A DNA stretch of 64,000 bases. It comes from Coffea arabica. Taxonomy: Eukaryota > Streptophyta > Magnoliopsida > Gentianales > Rubiaceae. The translations under genes and the position numbers were made by a program. Below are positions 1 through 11,770 of the stretch, one piece after another (within the stretch, counting starts at the first letter, position 1; every line of letters starts with the position of its first letter). The notes beneath the pieces are model-generated. The model saw only the letters and a list, made by a program, of their open reading frames with translations. It was not told where the DNA came from and did not search any database. Location of the stretch: NCBI RefSeq assembly GCF_036785885.1, contig NC_092320.1:14323557-14387556 (forward strand), given 5' to 3'.

Positions 1-1320
1 TACGGAGGGAAATGTTAAGGAAGGATGAAGTGAGTTGTGCTTTCTTTCTTTATACATCTTGATATTTTTGCGTTTGTCTGTCTTCATGAGAGACACGCAA
101 GCCCATATGCTAAGCTTAGCTTTATCCATGGATAAACGAAACATTTGATTGACATGCTTTGCAACTTCTTGCTTTATTTTAAAGCATGAAATGAAATTTT
201 GATGCAATTTTGTACCCCCTATCCTATTAAATCGTTGTCTCCCTACCTATAACTGGAGCAAATGTCTGCTACTACTTCAAATGATGTCAAAAAATCATTG
301 GTGTGGGACATGTGCCTCTCGTGAGCTTAGACAGCTATGTTTTTGGTTTCATGCAGAGATGGCTATTGTTAATTAATCTCTGAAAATTCTTGATCGCTAG
401 GAAAATTATCATTAGGTAAGGCAGCCAATGAAGGAGGCTTTTTGGTGGTAGCAATTAAAATGAACTTGCAGCCTGTTTTCCTTGCTCTCTGTTAGTGGTA
501 CTTTACTGGGAATATGGAGAAAATTTTAAAATCCCTACTAGCATATTCACACATCTATCCCAATTACCAGATGATCTAGCAGAAATTTTAAGCGCTCTGA
601 CAAAGTTGGGGTTAAAGATTTGTTGTTGGCGTTTGAGGTTGGCAGTACACATAAGTAATAGTCATCAGCATTAATCTTGGAGTTTGAGGTTGCATGAATA
701 TTTGTTATCATGCACATGTATGTATGCAAGTCAGGTGATGTATAGATTAATCATTCATCACTTCATTTTTCAGTTTTCTACTCTATTTGTATCATTGTCA
801 CTTGCCTGAATTTAAAAGTCACACCTAATTAGTTGGATGTTGCTCTATCAAATCGACAGCCATTCTATTCTATTACTCACTCTGGTTATAGCAGTATTCA
901 GAGCTCATAAAAATTATAGTTGCTTGGATCATGCATTCATTTCTTTGCATGTGAAAGGAAAAGGAAAAAGCCGGCCAGACAGAGAGAGAGAGAGATGAAT
1001 GAGTTCCCTTTGGCCTCCTCTATTTCTGTTGAATTTATGTTAGATACGGAATGTTTTTTAGCATTGAAACTCACTCAAATGTTTCAATGGTTGTTTTGAA
1101 CGTTAAAGTGAAACATGAGTAATAAATTGTTTAGCTGAGCTTAAAGACCACTTTCCAAGACTTGCATGCTAGTTACTGTGGTTTGTACTTCAGTCTGCAA
1201 CTAATCCTGTTAAAAGTACTGAAGGCATCATTTGACAATGGATGCCAATCAAGCATAATTAGTTAACTTGGTGAGGACAAAACTGCAAGTAGCGGCCAAC
1301 TAATGCAAAGGGCGAAAACC
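1..1320. other. Intergenic, no gene recognised
   Basis: AT-rich non-coding DNA. No reading frame longer than about 60 codons resembles a protein, and no RNA gene is visible. A short GA run lies near 983-996. The left edge may be distal sequence of a gene outside the window, but nothing supports that directly. Confidence 0.6.
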
Positions 1321-1802
1321 TAGGTCAGTAAAAAAAAAAAAACCATTATAGTTCATGTCCAACAGTCCAAGAAAAATACATATTCGCATGAACAACACCT
1401 GAAGAATGAGTGTTTTAATGTTGAATGTACTTGGGTCCTTAATTGGACGACCTCTTTTTATTTTCAATTACACCTGAATGCGTTGAGAAGTTTGTGGGAT
1501 TTTTTTTCTTATTGGGTGAGAAAAATATGTATCGAGAGTTCAGAGATGCAAGTATAAACCATTATAGGTCAGTAAAAAAAAAAAAACCATTATAGTTCAT
1601 GTCCAACAGTCCAAGAAAAATACATATTCGCATGAACAACACCTGAAGAATGAGTGTTTTAATGTTGAATGTACTTGGGTCCTTAATTGGACGACCTCTT
1701 TTTATTTTCAATTACACCTGAATGCGTTGAGAAGTTTGTGGGATTTTTTTTCTTATTGGGTGAGAAAAATATGTATCGAGAGTTCAGAGATGCAAGTATA
1801 AA
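1321..1802. repeat. Recent tandem duplication, about 238 bp unit, offset 244 bp
   Basis: The block 1321-1558 recurs at 1565-1802, and I saw no mismatch when reading the two copies side by side. The join between them is CCATTA, which continues to match sequence found inside the unit just after its A-tract (AAACCATTATAG). This resembles template switching or slippage at a short homology. The block has no coding potential. A very young duplication or an assembly error are both possible. Confidence 0.9.
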
Positions 1803-2285
1803 GACATGCAACAAAATTAATTGCCTAGTTTTGGTATATAGTTGCCCCTTTTTCCCGTTTTCTTTTCAAGGCAGTATGTGTGTAGTCATCCCTATACTCT
1901 TATGTAGATTTCTCTTCTGAAGAAATTACTGATAGAGATGTGGTGTACCAGCCTTGCTTACTCTTCAATCAAATCGTATAATACTAATTAGTCAAGGCTT
2001 ACTCCAGAAGTAAGAGTCATTAGGCGCGTTAATAATAATGACCTCTGCTAAGAATCAACCCAACAACTAGTCATCAAGTTAAAAAGCAAGAAAAAACAAG
2101 GGGAAAAAACTAATCAAGTTGAAAATAGCTACTATTAGCAATTCTTTTCTCTGATAATTAATCACCCCTTCCCAACCAGCCGCCTGATTGATCTTATGAC
2201 ATCGGCTAATTCATATACAGGGTTTAATCTGGTCCAAAGATGTCGGAATGAATCGTTTGCTTCTTGTCCCATACCTGTCCACTAT

Positions 2286-2317
<32 letters not shown>

Positions 2318-4936
2318 TCATGATAAATCATAGTTATCCTCGTCAAAACATTCATAACTATCCTCGTCAAAGTAACGATTTAAGCTACAAAAATAAATCA
2401 AAGGACAGCTTATTTCATTGATTTTAGAAATTTTTATATTTCTGTCTATCGTTTCAAAATATGGTATCAATCACTTCTTACAAGTGGATTCTTCGTTTAA
2501 TTGTAGCCACAAGTCTACAGCATTAACATCTCCACGATGGGACTGTGATTCGATTCACAGGTTCAATCAATTGGGCAAAATATGGTCCATGTTTGATCGT
2601 ACTAGAAAATGGACCATGCCGATTGCCAGCAAATCACCAGGTGGACTACTGTCTCGCTCGGCTAATTCAATTGAACAAGTTAATCAAAGATCCAGAGCCA
2701 AAATCAATTCACTCGGTTTCAGCTTTGAAAAGATATCCCGTCTCTCTTTGCAACTTCTTGTCATAACGAAGACAAACTCTCGAGTTGCACACAATTTCTA
2801 TGCAAGTTCCAGCGAGCTGATGATGAACAATATATTCTGCACACCAACTTAAAATGCAGCAAATCAAAGTCATTTTCCCAGTGGGATATTCTTTTCTTTC
2901 CTTTGTTTTTTAATGTGGGCATTTTGCCATTGACAAAATCATAATCCCACAGAATTGGTCACATGTTTACCGGCTAGGAGAACGCTAAATTGGAGAAATT
3001 CATAGAACCATATGATTAGTGGAAAAAGGGTTTGGATTGTAGATGCATTATTTAGCAATCCAACTTGGTGGTGCTTTCCTTTTTTTTTTATAAAAATAAA
3101 AAAAAAAGGACTAATATATTCACTTACCAAAGATCCATAAGGAAGAAAACGGCTCATTATGTTATAACAAAATTCTAATCAAATGTTAGACAGTTGGAGT
3201 AATAAAAGTACTAGCTCGTACAGGTGATCAGTTAAAGGAGCCAACAGTACATGCGTACTAAGATTAATTATAGGATTATTAAAGTAGAGGATACAAGTCA
3301 GACAAGGATTAGTGGATGGGACCTACATCTTGAGAGTGCTTCCACACAGCCATAACTTTGCTATCTGAGGAAGGCTTCTTGGATTTGATTAGTGACATTA
3401 TAGCTTCTAAATAATGAGTTCTACTGATTAGTGACATTGTAGCTTCTAAATAATGAGTTCTCCTAAACATATTTTAATTGAGAAGTTGACAACTAATTGG
3501 TTATTCAACCAGGAGTGAGTCATGAGCGGTGGTTATGTAGAGACAATTAGTAGTTGGGAGAAGTGCAAATTCACCAATTGACATGATAATCTCTTTCAAC
3601 TAACGTTTAAGTTGGAGAATGTGTTTAGATGCTTTATGTAAATTGGAGTGCATATGCTGAAGGAATCTCACCTTGATTATTCAGTGTCCTAATCATGATC
3701 AGAGAGATATTTAATGGAAGAGGAAATGGAATTATTGTCCCAACGACTATGTTGTTCAATTATTGAAGTCATTGCGACAATGATAAATTTAATATCCCAA
3801 CACTTTTTCACGCGTATGCCTTTGCATCGTACATAATTTTGCAGATAAATGGGTTCGTGAGACAGCTCCTGTCTAGATTTGAGTTCTTTTTTTTTTCTTG
3901 GGGAAATATGGTGCTAAATGACATAGAAAAAACAAAAGAATGAATGCTTATAAGAGCACGAAGCTGAAAACATGTTTTTATTTTGTGAAAGTGTCCAAAA
4001 ATTAAGGGGCGAAAAAATTTATAGGCATAAGGAAATAGGATAATAATCGATTTGAAAAAATTTTGGCTAAGGAAAGTAGTTTGTTGGTGGAACTATTGAT
4101 TAACGTTCTTAATTGAGCAAGTTCAGATTGTGAATTATTTGGTTCAGCTTTCCTTAATTAAGCAAGTTCAAGATCAGTTTTGCATATACGCAGCTAATTA
4201 AGCATAGTTTAGTTGCATGTTATTTAAGAATTTTGAGAGGATGGACTAATTGAATTCACAAATAATTGTTAATTTGTTGAGAGAAAATACAACAGCACTT
4301 TTGACAAAAAAAAAAAAGTGCAACATTACTGTTAATTAATAAAGGTGTGTACTTGATATTTTCTCCAAGTATGGGCCTTGCTTGGGCCCATTGAAACAAG
4401 TAAAACACAATTCGAGTCTCAAGTGGTCTGTGGGGAAATTTATTGATCCTCTTTCACACCAAAAAAAAAAAAAAATTAACACAAAACAACATATGAAGTC
4501 CCTATTCTTATTTTACTTTTCTTGTTTTCTTTACATTGCTAAGTATTTTGCACTGTCTATACTTTGGGTGAGGTCTCTATTTAAATTTGGATACAATTTT
4601 TTCTTTGAGAGTCAAAGATTTGGATACTATTATTATTTCTTTGAAAGAAAAAGGTTTGGGTACAATTTATGATCAGAAAGGACATTAAACCCAAAGTTTG
4701 ACTTGGCCAAAATCCCAATGTTTTAGCAGTTGAATAAAACAGTTCTGTCATTTCCGGGCTCTAGCAAGAAGCTGTCTTCTTTCAATAAACGAACATTACC
4801 TTAATGGGCTACCGAATTTGCGTCAGTGTTCCGAGGACATAATCTTAATCAAACACCCCTGCTGCCCTTAAAAGACACCCAGGCTAATGGCTTAATTCCA
4901 TGATTAGTCTTACAAATGGTCGTAGCTGCTGGATTT
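1803..4936. other. Intergenic, AT-rich, small repeats only
   Basis: No gene is recognised. The stretch holds an (AT)13 microsatellite at 2293-2318 and a direct repeat of period 39 at 3387-3464, whose two copies begin GATTAGTGACATT and differ at a few bases. Several A- or T-tracts are also present. The longest open frame (2418-2852) has no recognisable domain and a composition typical of random AT-rich DNA. Confidence 0.6.
3387..3464. repeat. 39-bp tandem duplication
   Basis: Two adjacent copies of a 39-bp unit start at 3387 and 3426. Both contain AGCTTCTAAATAATGAGTTC, and there are a few substitutions between them. This is a small local duplication with no function visible. Confidence 0.85.
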
Positions 4937-5195
4937 GGGGCAGGGACGGTCATCAGTATGTATGACCGTCCCTGCACGGTTAAGGGCCAAGATTGGCCCT
5001 CACAATTTTGTGCGGCTGAGATTACACCATGTAACTCGATTTTCGCGCCAAGTGTGAGGCCCACCACTATCTGTTGTGAAAATACATCCTGTGAAAAAAA
5101 AAGTTACACGATGTACAAAGAAAGTTACGGCCAGTTGATAATGACTACAATTGGCAGGGACGGTTGCAGGTTGCACCTGCAACCGTCCATGCCCC
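4937..5195. mobile_element. Foldback/MITE-like element with a hairpin at each end
   Basis: The 259-bp segment starts GGGGCAGGGACGGT and ends with the near-perfect inverse (GGGGCATGGACGGT on the other strand). Each end is also a hairpin by itself. At the left, 4940-4953 pairs exactly with 4962-4975. At the right, 5158-5171 pairs exactly with 5175-5188. Two self-complementary ends that also pair with each other are typical of snapback-type non-autonomous DNA transposons. I could not identify a clear target-site duplication, so the superfamily is open. Confidence 0.65.
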
Positions 5196-5357
5196 GAGTC
5201 CCTGGCTGCTCTCTCAAGGAGTCAAGGACCAATCAATAAGCTAGACCTCAACATAAGTGCGATAAAAGTCTTTCTAGATGTAAGGTAATGCAGCTTGAGC
5301 ACATTATTAAATCAATGGGCTTTGATCCAATGATCAGAAAGAGCCTCTTATAACTCT

Positions 5358-5800
5358 CCCGTGCATTAGGTTGAAGGTTCAAACCCCTCCTAATATATTA
5401 CAAGGAAGTATTTCCCATGCATTAGGTTGGGCGTTGAACCCTCCACCTGATGCAGTGCAAGGAAGTATTGTCTGCCCCACTCATACCTGTCATCGTATCT
5501 TCTGGATCAAGATTGTGAGATTCTTATTTGTTCGATTGGTACTGTTACATTAATCAAAAATCAACTACTAAACTTCCCCATACATACCTATCATCATATC
5601 GTCTAGATTAATATTATGAGATGCCTTATTTGTTCGATCGGTGCTATTATATTTAAAAAAAAAAAAAAAAACTATCAAGCTTGCCAAACTTAGTAAATGT
5701 CATTTTATTTGTGAGATCCTTATATGTTCGTTTGGCACTGTTAGATTAATCAAAAATCAACTACGAGACTTGCCAAACTTAGTAAGGGTCATTATTTAAT
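5358..5800. repeat. Degenerate direct repeats, possible SINE remnant
   Basis: Two copies of a 56-bp unit start at 5358 and 5414. Both contain GCATTAGGTTG and end AAGGAAGTATT. The first carries GGTTCAAACCC, close to a Pol III B box. They are followed by about three diverged copies of a 70-100 bp unit (starting near 5483, 5581 and 5705) that share TTTGTTCGAT-like and AATCAAAAATCAACTAC segments. The origin from a tRNA-derived SINE is inferred from the B-box-like string only. Confidence 0.45.
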
Positions 5801-5896
5801 ATTACTGAGTGTCTTAAGGCTCTATTGGAGATTCACTCCGTTTACCAGTTGATGAAGGAAAAATCCAAACTTGGCCCATCATGAGCCCAAATTTTG

Positions 5897-6440
5897 GCCC
5901 AATAGACGATTTTTTTTTTTTGTCTAGCCAAGCAGATTGACTTTTGCATTTTACGAGACTTTATCCACAGGAAACCACAAAAGCCGGCAACTCTTGTGGT
6001 TCCAGAGGAGCCTAATAAACTACCCAAATCCCCCTCCCAAGTTCGATGTGGGACAAACTTAAGCACTCAAGGCTCACACAGGAAACCACAAAAGCCGGCA
6101 ACTCTTGTGGTTCCTGAGGAGCCTAATAAACTACCCAAATCCCCCTCCCAAGTTCGATGTGGGACAAACTTAAGCACTCAAGGCTCACACGCACTAAAGA
6201 GAAACGCACACCCCAAGCGGACAGTCTGTCTTTTTTGTCTAGCCAAGCAGATTGACTTTTGCATTTTACGAGACTTTATCCACAGGAAACCACAAAAGCC
6301 GGCAACTCTTATGGTTCTGAGGAGCCTAATAAACTACCCAAATCCCCCTCCCAAGTTCGATGTGGGACAAACTTAAGCACTCAAGGCTCGCACGCACTAA
6401 AGAGAAACGCACTCAAGGCTCACACGCCCAATAGACGATT
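5897..6440 (-). mobile_element. Retroposed repeat array with 15-bp target duplication
   Basis: A 15-bp sequence, GCCCAATAGACGATT, occurs at 5897-5911 and again at 6426-6440. Between them, at 5912-5921, a T-run begins, which is an A-tail if read on the minus strand. The 514-bp insert contains a block of about 111 bp three times (starting 5970, 6081 and 6285) and a leader (GTCTAGCCAAGCAGATTG) twice, at 5922 and 6237, each time next to a T-run. The layout is a dimer of A-tailed units, one of which has an internal tandem duplication. Each 111-bp block carries, on the minus strand, GTCCCACATCG, then 24 nt, then TTTATTA, then a hairpin. The right edge lies about 140 bp upstream of the COA6-like start codon. 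Insertion by LINE-type machinery is inferred from the tail and duplication. A plain local duplication is the alternative. Confidence 0.65.
6358..6368 (-). promoter_or_regulatory. USE-like element, copy 3 (U-snRNA promoter motif)
   Basis: The minus strand reads GTCCCACATCG, identical to the plant upstream sequence element of U-snRNA genes. The same motif occurs at 6155-6165 and 6044-6054 inside the repeat array and at 35767-35777 in front of the U6 gene of this window. In the first two array copies the motif is followed after 24 nt by TTTATTA, the spacing used by Pol III-transcribed U6 promoters. Activity is not shown by sequence alone. Confidence 0.55.
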
Positions 6441-6565
6441 AAGGAGTTAATTTTTGTTCCAAGATTAACGCGCTGCTATGCCATACTGTCCGCACTTCCA
6501 GGGTGAGAGGCGCAGCTCAATAGGACCTTCTTGTTGTTCAAGACACACACAGAACACGCAGTGAG

Positions 6566-7149
6566 ATGGCGCTGGAAGCCTACGCCTCCCAGAACGCGGG
6601 CAAAATCCAAACTGACGTTCTCTCCCAAGCTAGACAATCTTGCTATAAGGTAATTTCTCATTTTCTTGTGCACACACAGTGTGTTGAAATATTGGATGGT
6701 GTTATTTGGGCTATTGATTTCGGATAATTTTTCCGAATAAATCTTGAATGTTGCTGATTAGGGCTGAATTTTTTTGATACCCAATAGGCGCGTGATGCAT
6801 TTTATGCCTGTTTGGAGAAACAATCAAGCAAGAAACCTAGTGAAATTGGCTACGTGGGGCTGCTATACCCTGTGGAATGCAAGAAACCCAGGGAGGAGTT
6901 TGTTAAGCAATGCAGGCCTACTTGGGTTAGTTTAGTTTTCTAATCTCAGGAAATTTTTGGGTTTTCGTAGTTAATTTCGTTTGTATAATTTCTGGGTTTT
7001 GATTATCTTTTGCCTTTTGTGATTAGGTGAAGCATTTTGATAGGCAGTATTGTGCTAAGAGGAGGGTTCAGAGGCTTTTGGATGACAATGAGTCAAGGAG
7101 AGGTCCGTTGTCACTCCCACAGCCTTATACTTTCAAACCCAGTTATTAA
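6566..7149 (+). CDS. COA6-like CX9C protein, cytochrome c oxidase assembly
   Basis: Three exons, 6566-6649, 6788-6925 and 7027-7149, with GT..AG introns in phase 0, encode 114 residues. The protein has a twin-cysteine helix-coil-helix core: C26-x9-C36 and C59-x10-C70, the spacing of COA6 and of COX6B. The sequence between the pairs (EIGYVGLLYP) and the absence of an N-terminal extension fit COA6 better than COX6B. Family knowledge: COA6 acts in the mitochondrial intermembrane space, where it helps deliver copper to COX2 during complex IV assembly. Such proteins have no cleaved presequence and are folded by the MIA40 disulfide relay. The start was chosen because the first exon begins MALEAYASQN and no in-frame upstream ATG is evident. 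The repeat array ends about 140 bp upstream, so part of the promoter may lie in inserted DNA. Confidence 0.9.
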
Positions 7150-9870
7150 TTTTTGCTGACTAATACGGACACGAATGTATAGAGATGTAGAGGAAAATAG
7201 ATGTTCTTGACTTCGTTCTTAGAATTTCATTTTTGTCGGAAAACTGTGTAAAATTGCTCCGGTTGATCTTGCAAAAGATACTTAGACGAACAGAATTGCG
7301 GATGTAAACAATTACTATTTTGTCAGCGTGCATCCAATTAACTATTGATAGCTTTACTGTTATCTTGCTGTTACTATTTTGTTTTCCCACCTTTATGCTT
7401 GGTGGAGAAGTGACCTCCGAAGTGTTATACTATTTGCTTAGTTTTGGGAAAATGGAATAGTGCTGTTTTGATTATTCAAATTCAAATTGGTTATGGTTTC
7501 GTTGGCTTTGAATTAAACTATTTTGGCAGGGGTGTAAAGCTGGGCCCCTGGGAAGATGCAAATGAGTTTATTCGGGTAGCCAGGTTACTTAATCGGTATT
7601 TTTGCTTTCAACTGTGCAAAAGTCTCAAGTAAGATCAAGGAGATGTAAAATATGCTGAATCAATTAGGATTCTCTTAGTGAATAGCCTGTTTGTGGCATT
7701 CTAGTGGCTAAGTTAAGTTGTCCAACTTTTAGTTTTGTTGTATTGCTGTTTCCTCGGTACCTTGATGGGTTGTAATGCTACCAGACCAGTAAGGTTTTCA
7801 GGTTCTAGTTCATGCTTTTGTTCCCTACACTCCCCCCCCCCCTCTCTTTTATGTTCCATACTGCTATTCGCTACTTACTATTAAATGATGCAACATGTTT
7901 TACCTTTTCAAGTAGTGGTGTGTATTAGCTACTTGTTTTGAAGTTTTGCTTCTTATTGAGAAACTATGTATAGTTTTGAGATGCAGGAAAAACCTGTAGG
8001 TCCTTGCACCATATATCTTGTCTTACAATTCTGAGGTATCACTGTTAACAATTCTAGATCATCAACACTTGCATAATGAGGCTGGCTTAGGTAATACACC
8101 TAAATAACTGTAGTTGTATGGCTGGAAACCTTGAGGTACCCAGTCCATTTGCTATTTCAAGACACACTGCTGGCACAGTGGTCTTTCTTTCTGCAACATT
8201 CAACCTTCCTCCATCTTAAATCTGATCATTGAGCATAGCGAGTAGGGTCCATCCTAATAGGATTAGATTTTGAAGAATCTAAATGTTAACAAATGAAAGA
8301 AGTAATAGGAACTTTTACATCTGGATTGAAGTCAGTTGATCTCAGCATATGTAGATGACAGCTTTGACCAAATTAAGAATATATTTTACTCATTGTTAAT
8401 TTGCACCTCACTTGTAATTTGGAATTCGAGCAGAAGAGAAGTTTGTTTGGCAAGAAAAAATCGGCTGAAGCTGATAACTTAAGCATAAAGTAAAGCAGGT
8501 TGACTCGCTTAAAACTTTGATTTTGAAAAGAAGTAGTGATAGTATGCATGCCCTTTCATCGTGATAGAACAGCAGTTCAAGTTTGACTGTTACATAGGCT
8601 ATCAAGTGATGCCCCATATTGGTTGATTACATGAGCCATACAAATGAGAGTGGATAATATATAAGATTAGAAATTCATATAGAATCATCACTTCTACTTA
8701 CCATGTGATTAAGCAATAGATTTGTTCATGTGGTATAGTATTGTGAAGAATTTGGTTTAGTGATCTCCTTCCTCTCTCTACTCCTCCATACCTCACCAAC
8801 CAATGCCAAGCCACCAAAAATAAGTAAATAAATTGATTGAAATAGGAAACAGAAAGTGTAACAAATCCAGAAAATTGTAACTTAAGTAAGAATATTTGAC
8901 TGTGAACCGATATGTGAAAAGATTATCCTTCATTGTACTCTTGCTTTGGGAGGAATGCAGGCGTTCATGGATCATACATGCACAATATCTCATGGAATCA
9001 ATTCAACCTATGAAGATAATTTGTTTTTTCATTCTTAGCTTTGCGATATAGGCCTTTAGTATGTCCATTTGATACATTGGTGCTTCATCTCATAATATAA
9101 TAGATATCTTTTCCTTGCATAACTTGTATTAGTGGTGTATTGCTTGACCTTTCTTACTAGATGACATTGCTGCATATTGTCTTCGATGATACTTACTTTT
9201 CAACACTATAATTTCTATTCTGTTGCCATAAAATTTGAAGTGCTTTTAGAGCAACCTGATATTTGAAAACTTTGGGGAATAGTTCTATTATGGACTCAAT
9301 CCAATACTGCTCTTGATAAGGGAAGCAAATGAAACCACCGTATTTGCACCTTAGGATGTCCTTGTCTCTCCTTCAGAAGGGGGAAGTTGGTCAAATTGTA
9401 CAGTTAATGTAGTTTACGGGGAATATCAACTGTTTTTTGATTTACCTGAAGTATATTCTAAGTGCACCTTGTATATTTGCTATCACAACCTTTTGGCCTT
9501 TTGGTAATTGAGGGGTCATTTGGTTTATGAGATGATGCAGGATTGCATTATTAATCGTGTCATCCTGTTTTGCTGTGTTTCTGGTTGGGATCCATTATCC
9601 CATTCTCAAATTTTGTCCTATAGACTAGCAATACATCCTTGTTATTGATGTGCAAACCAAACTTATTCTCTTCCGTTTTGATTTCCCTGTATATATGTGT
9701 GTTATATCCACTCCAATTGTATTATCTGCTCTTTTGTATTTTAACGTGATTGTGATTGATATGGTTTTGTGTTGTAAGTATTTGATGGTAATATCTTGGG
9801 GAAGATCAAATAGAGGCACACATAAAAAGAGATGCACATGGACAACCACACACACATGCAGGTTTTTTTT
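7150..9870. other. Downstream of COA6-like gene, no further gene seen
   Basis: About 2.7 kb of T-rich DNA follow the COA6-like stop. No protein is recognisable. The first few hundred bases probably hold the 3' UTR and polyadenylation site. A C-run of 11 lies at 7832-7842. The frame at 7444-7632 shows no family resemblance. Confidence 0.55.
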
Positions 9871-9909
9871 GGGGGGTTTTTGAGGGGGGGGGGGGGGGGT
9901 GGGGGAGAG
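9871..9909 (+). repeat. G-runs (G6, G16, G5)
   Basis: Guanine runs at 9871-9876, 9884-9899 and 9901-9905 are separated by short T-rich spacers and preceded by a CA microsatellite. They could form a G-quadruplex on the plus strand, which is an inference. Run length is likely to be unstable and error-prone in assembly. Confidence 0.85.
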
Positions 9910-11502
9910 GTGAAGGACCGCTTAGGAGAATGAAATGGTTTTGGGAGCTCAAGCATCTTCCTCGTGTCAATCTCCATACCTTTGTGACAGATGACTCCAA
10001 AGTCGTCTTATGATTTTTTTGGCAAGCAAGACTGACTTAGTTTGACCTTCTGTGGGGGAGAAAAGGGGCAAAGAATAAATGAAGGTGAAAAAACAGAGGA
10101 TCATGTTAATAAACATCAAACTTAAGAAGATCTTCAACAAAGAAAATGGCTTGTCACCCTATAGATATAATTGAATGCAACATCCAGGAAAAAACAGACT
10201 TGGTTTGTGTAGCTGTACTTAGTAGCTGATTTATCGTTCGTCTTTTGGATGTTTATTTTTAGTTTGTGTCCTTTTTGCCAAATAGTCGATAAAGAGCTGA
10301 ATTGGAATGCAAAGGGGATTGTGAATAATAGTTAAGTGCTTGGGTAATATCTAGTTAGGAGGGAAAGGAATACTGAGGTCTTTTAAGTTGCTCCTCCCAA
10401 ATAGTTAATGTTACTGAGTTCTAGGGAAGCGGCCTTCTTTATGTTGGTATCTGCTGTTTGTTCTTAAGCTTTATGTTGGACTGGGTAACCTAGTTAGAAG
10501 TATATATTGGCTTCGAGTGAATAAAGATTCAGTTCATGATCAAATTTGACAAGCAACGTTTTGATGTACGATGTGTTTTCTCCCAGTAATTATTAGTTTG
10601 GAATTCGATAGACAGAACGAAGATATCTGAACTCGCTGCAATCATGCTTGTGCTATGCTGTCATCTTTTTGACAAAGATGAATCATTTTGAGATCAACAT
10701 CTCCCATCTTTATCCCACGAACCTTGCCTTCGTTGCATTGCATCATGTGCTGACAAAGTTTGTGAAGTGCTGAAGTCCCATCCATCATCTTTTGCAGTGG
10801 GACAGCAGAGCATTTTTTACAATTATGTTCATGGGATAAGGTAAAAATTGAAATCGGGCATTTTGTTACTGTTATTTAGCAAAGGGAAGCGTGGACTTCT
10901 GGTGTAAAAAAACAAAAAAACAAAAAAAAAAAAGGCAGACGGGTTGCTTTAGCTGATATCAATGAGAAAAGCCAATTTTCTGCTGAAACTACAGATTCAA
11001 GATGTGCAGTTTACATATTGTACTCTCAAAACACTACTACTGTACTATAATAAGAAGAAAAAGTTTGCCCTGTGGTGTGGTGCTCTTCCCATTCACGACA
11101 CGGATAGACTAATGGTAGAATGCTGCTGCTCCCATCAACTTCAGTCAATGAATTTCCGGAAACGCAACTTCCAACTTGGAAGTCACGGATTACGATGGTT
11201 TCTTTAAGATTTAATAACTAAAAAATTGTTAGGTGGGAAATTCATATACTACATTTTATTACAGCTAAAGATAGCACTAGAAGTCTTTTCATGATGGTGA
11301 AAGTTTGAATCTGAGAAATCTATCTTCAATTTTTTTTTTTTCCTTCCCAAACGCTATCTTCAATTTTGTTTTGTAGTTAAAATGTGTACTCAGCACCACC
11401 ATGGTTTTGGACCTCAGCCACTTTTTGAGGTCTATTCTGCCGACTTATCGTCCATGATTTGATTTCATAATCATACGTCAATGACAAATAAATGGAGCAT
11501 CT

Positions 11503-11770
11503 CTAATTCCTTTCCCTTTGCTTTAATTAAATGGTGTCTTTTGCTATTTTCTTTTTTTAATAATCTTTTTTTTTTATTCATTAGTCATCTAATGAAATTA
11601 GTGGCTCTAGAATGAAGAGACGATGTGAAAATTAAAAAAAAAATAGAAAAGAGGAAAGAAGGCAAAGAAAAATCGAAATTAAGATTAAAGAGAGGCAATT
11701 TTGTCTCATGAGGTAAAGCGACACAACTGAAAGGTTAGGAAATAAGGTGAGAATGAGGCCATACCTAAAG
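11503..11770 (+). repeat. Dispersed repeat, copy 1
   Basis: Shares a string of blocks with 38997-39235 in the same order and orientation. These are AAATGGTG.CTTTTGCTA, a T-tract, TTTATTCATTAGTCATCTAA, GAATGAAGAGA..G.TGTGAAAA, purine-rich AAGAAGG/AAAG blocks, and AATT.AAGATTA. No coding potential or terminal repeats were identified. It is probably a worn non-autonomous transposon. Confidence 0.6.

Noticed and set aside
2418-2852. 144-codon open frame as a gene
   Set aside because: No domain, atypical composition, no splice or promoter context. Frames of this size arise by chance.
9741-10000. Proline-rich minus-strand frames
   Set aside because: The prolines are translated from the G-run, so they are low-complexity artefacts.
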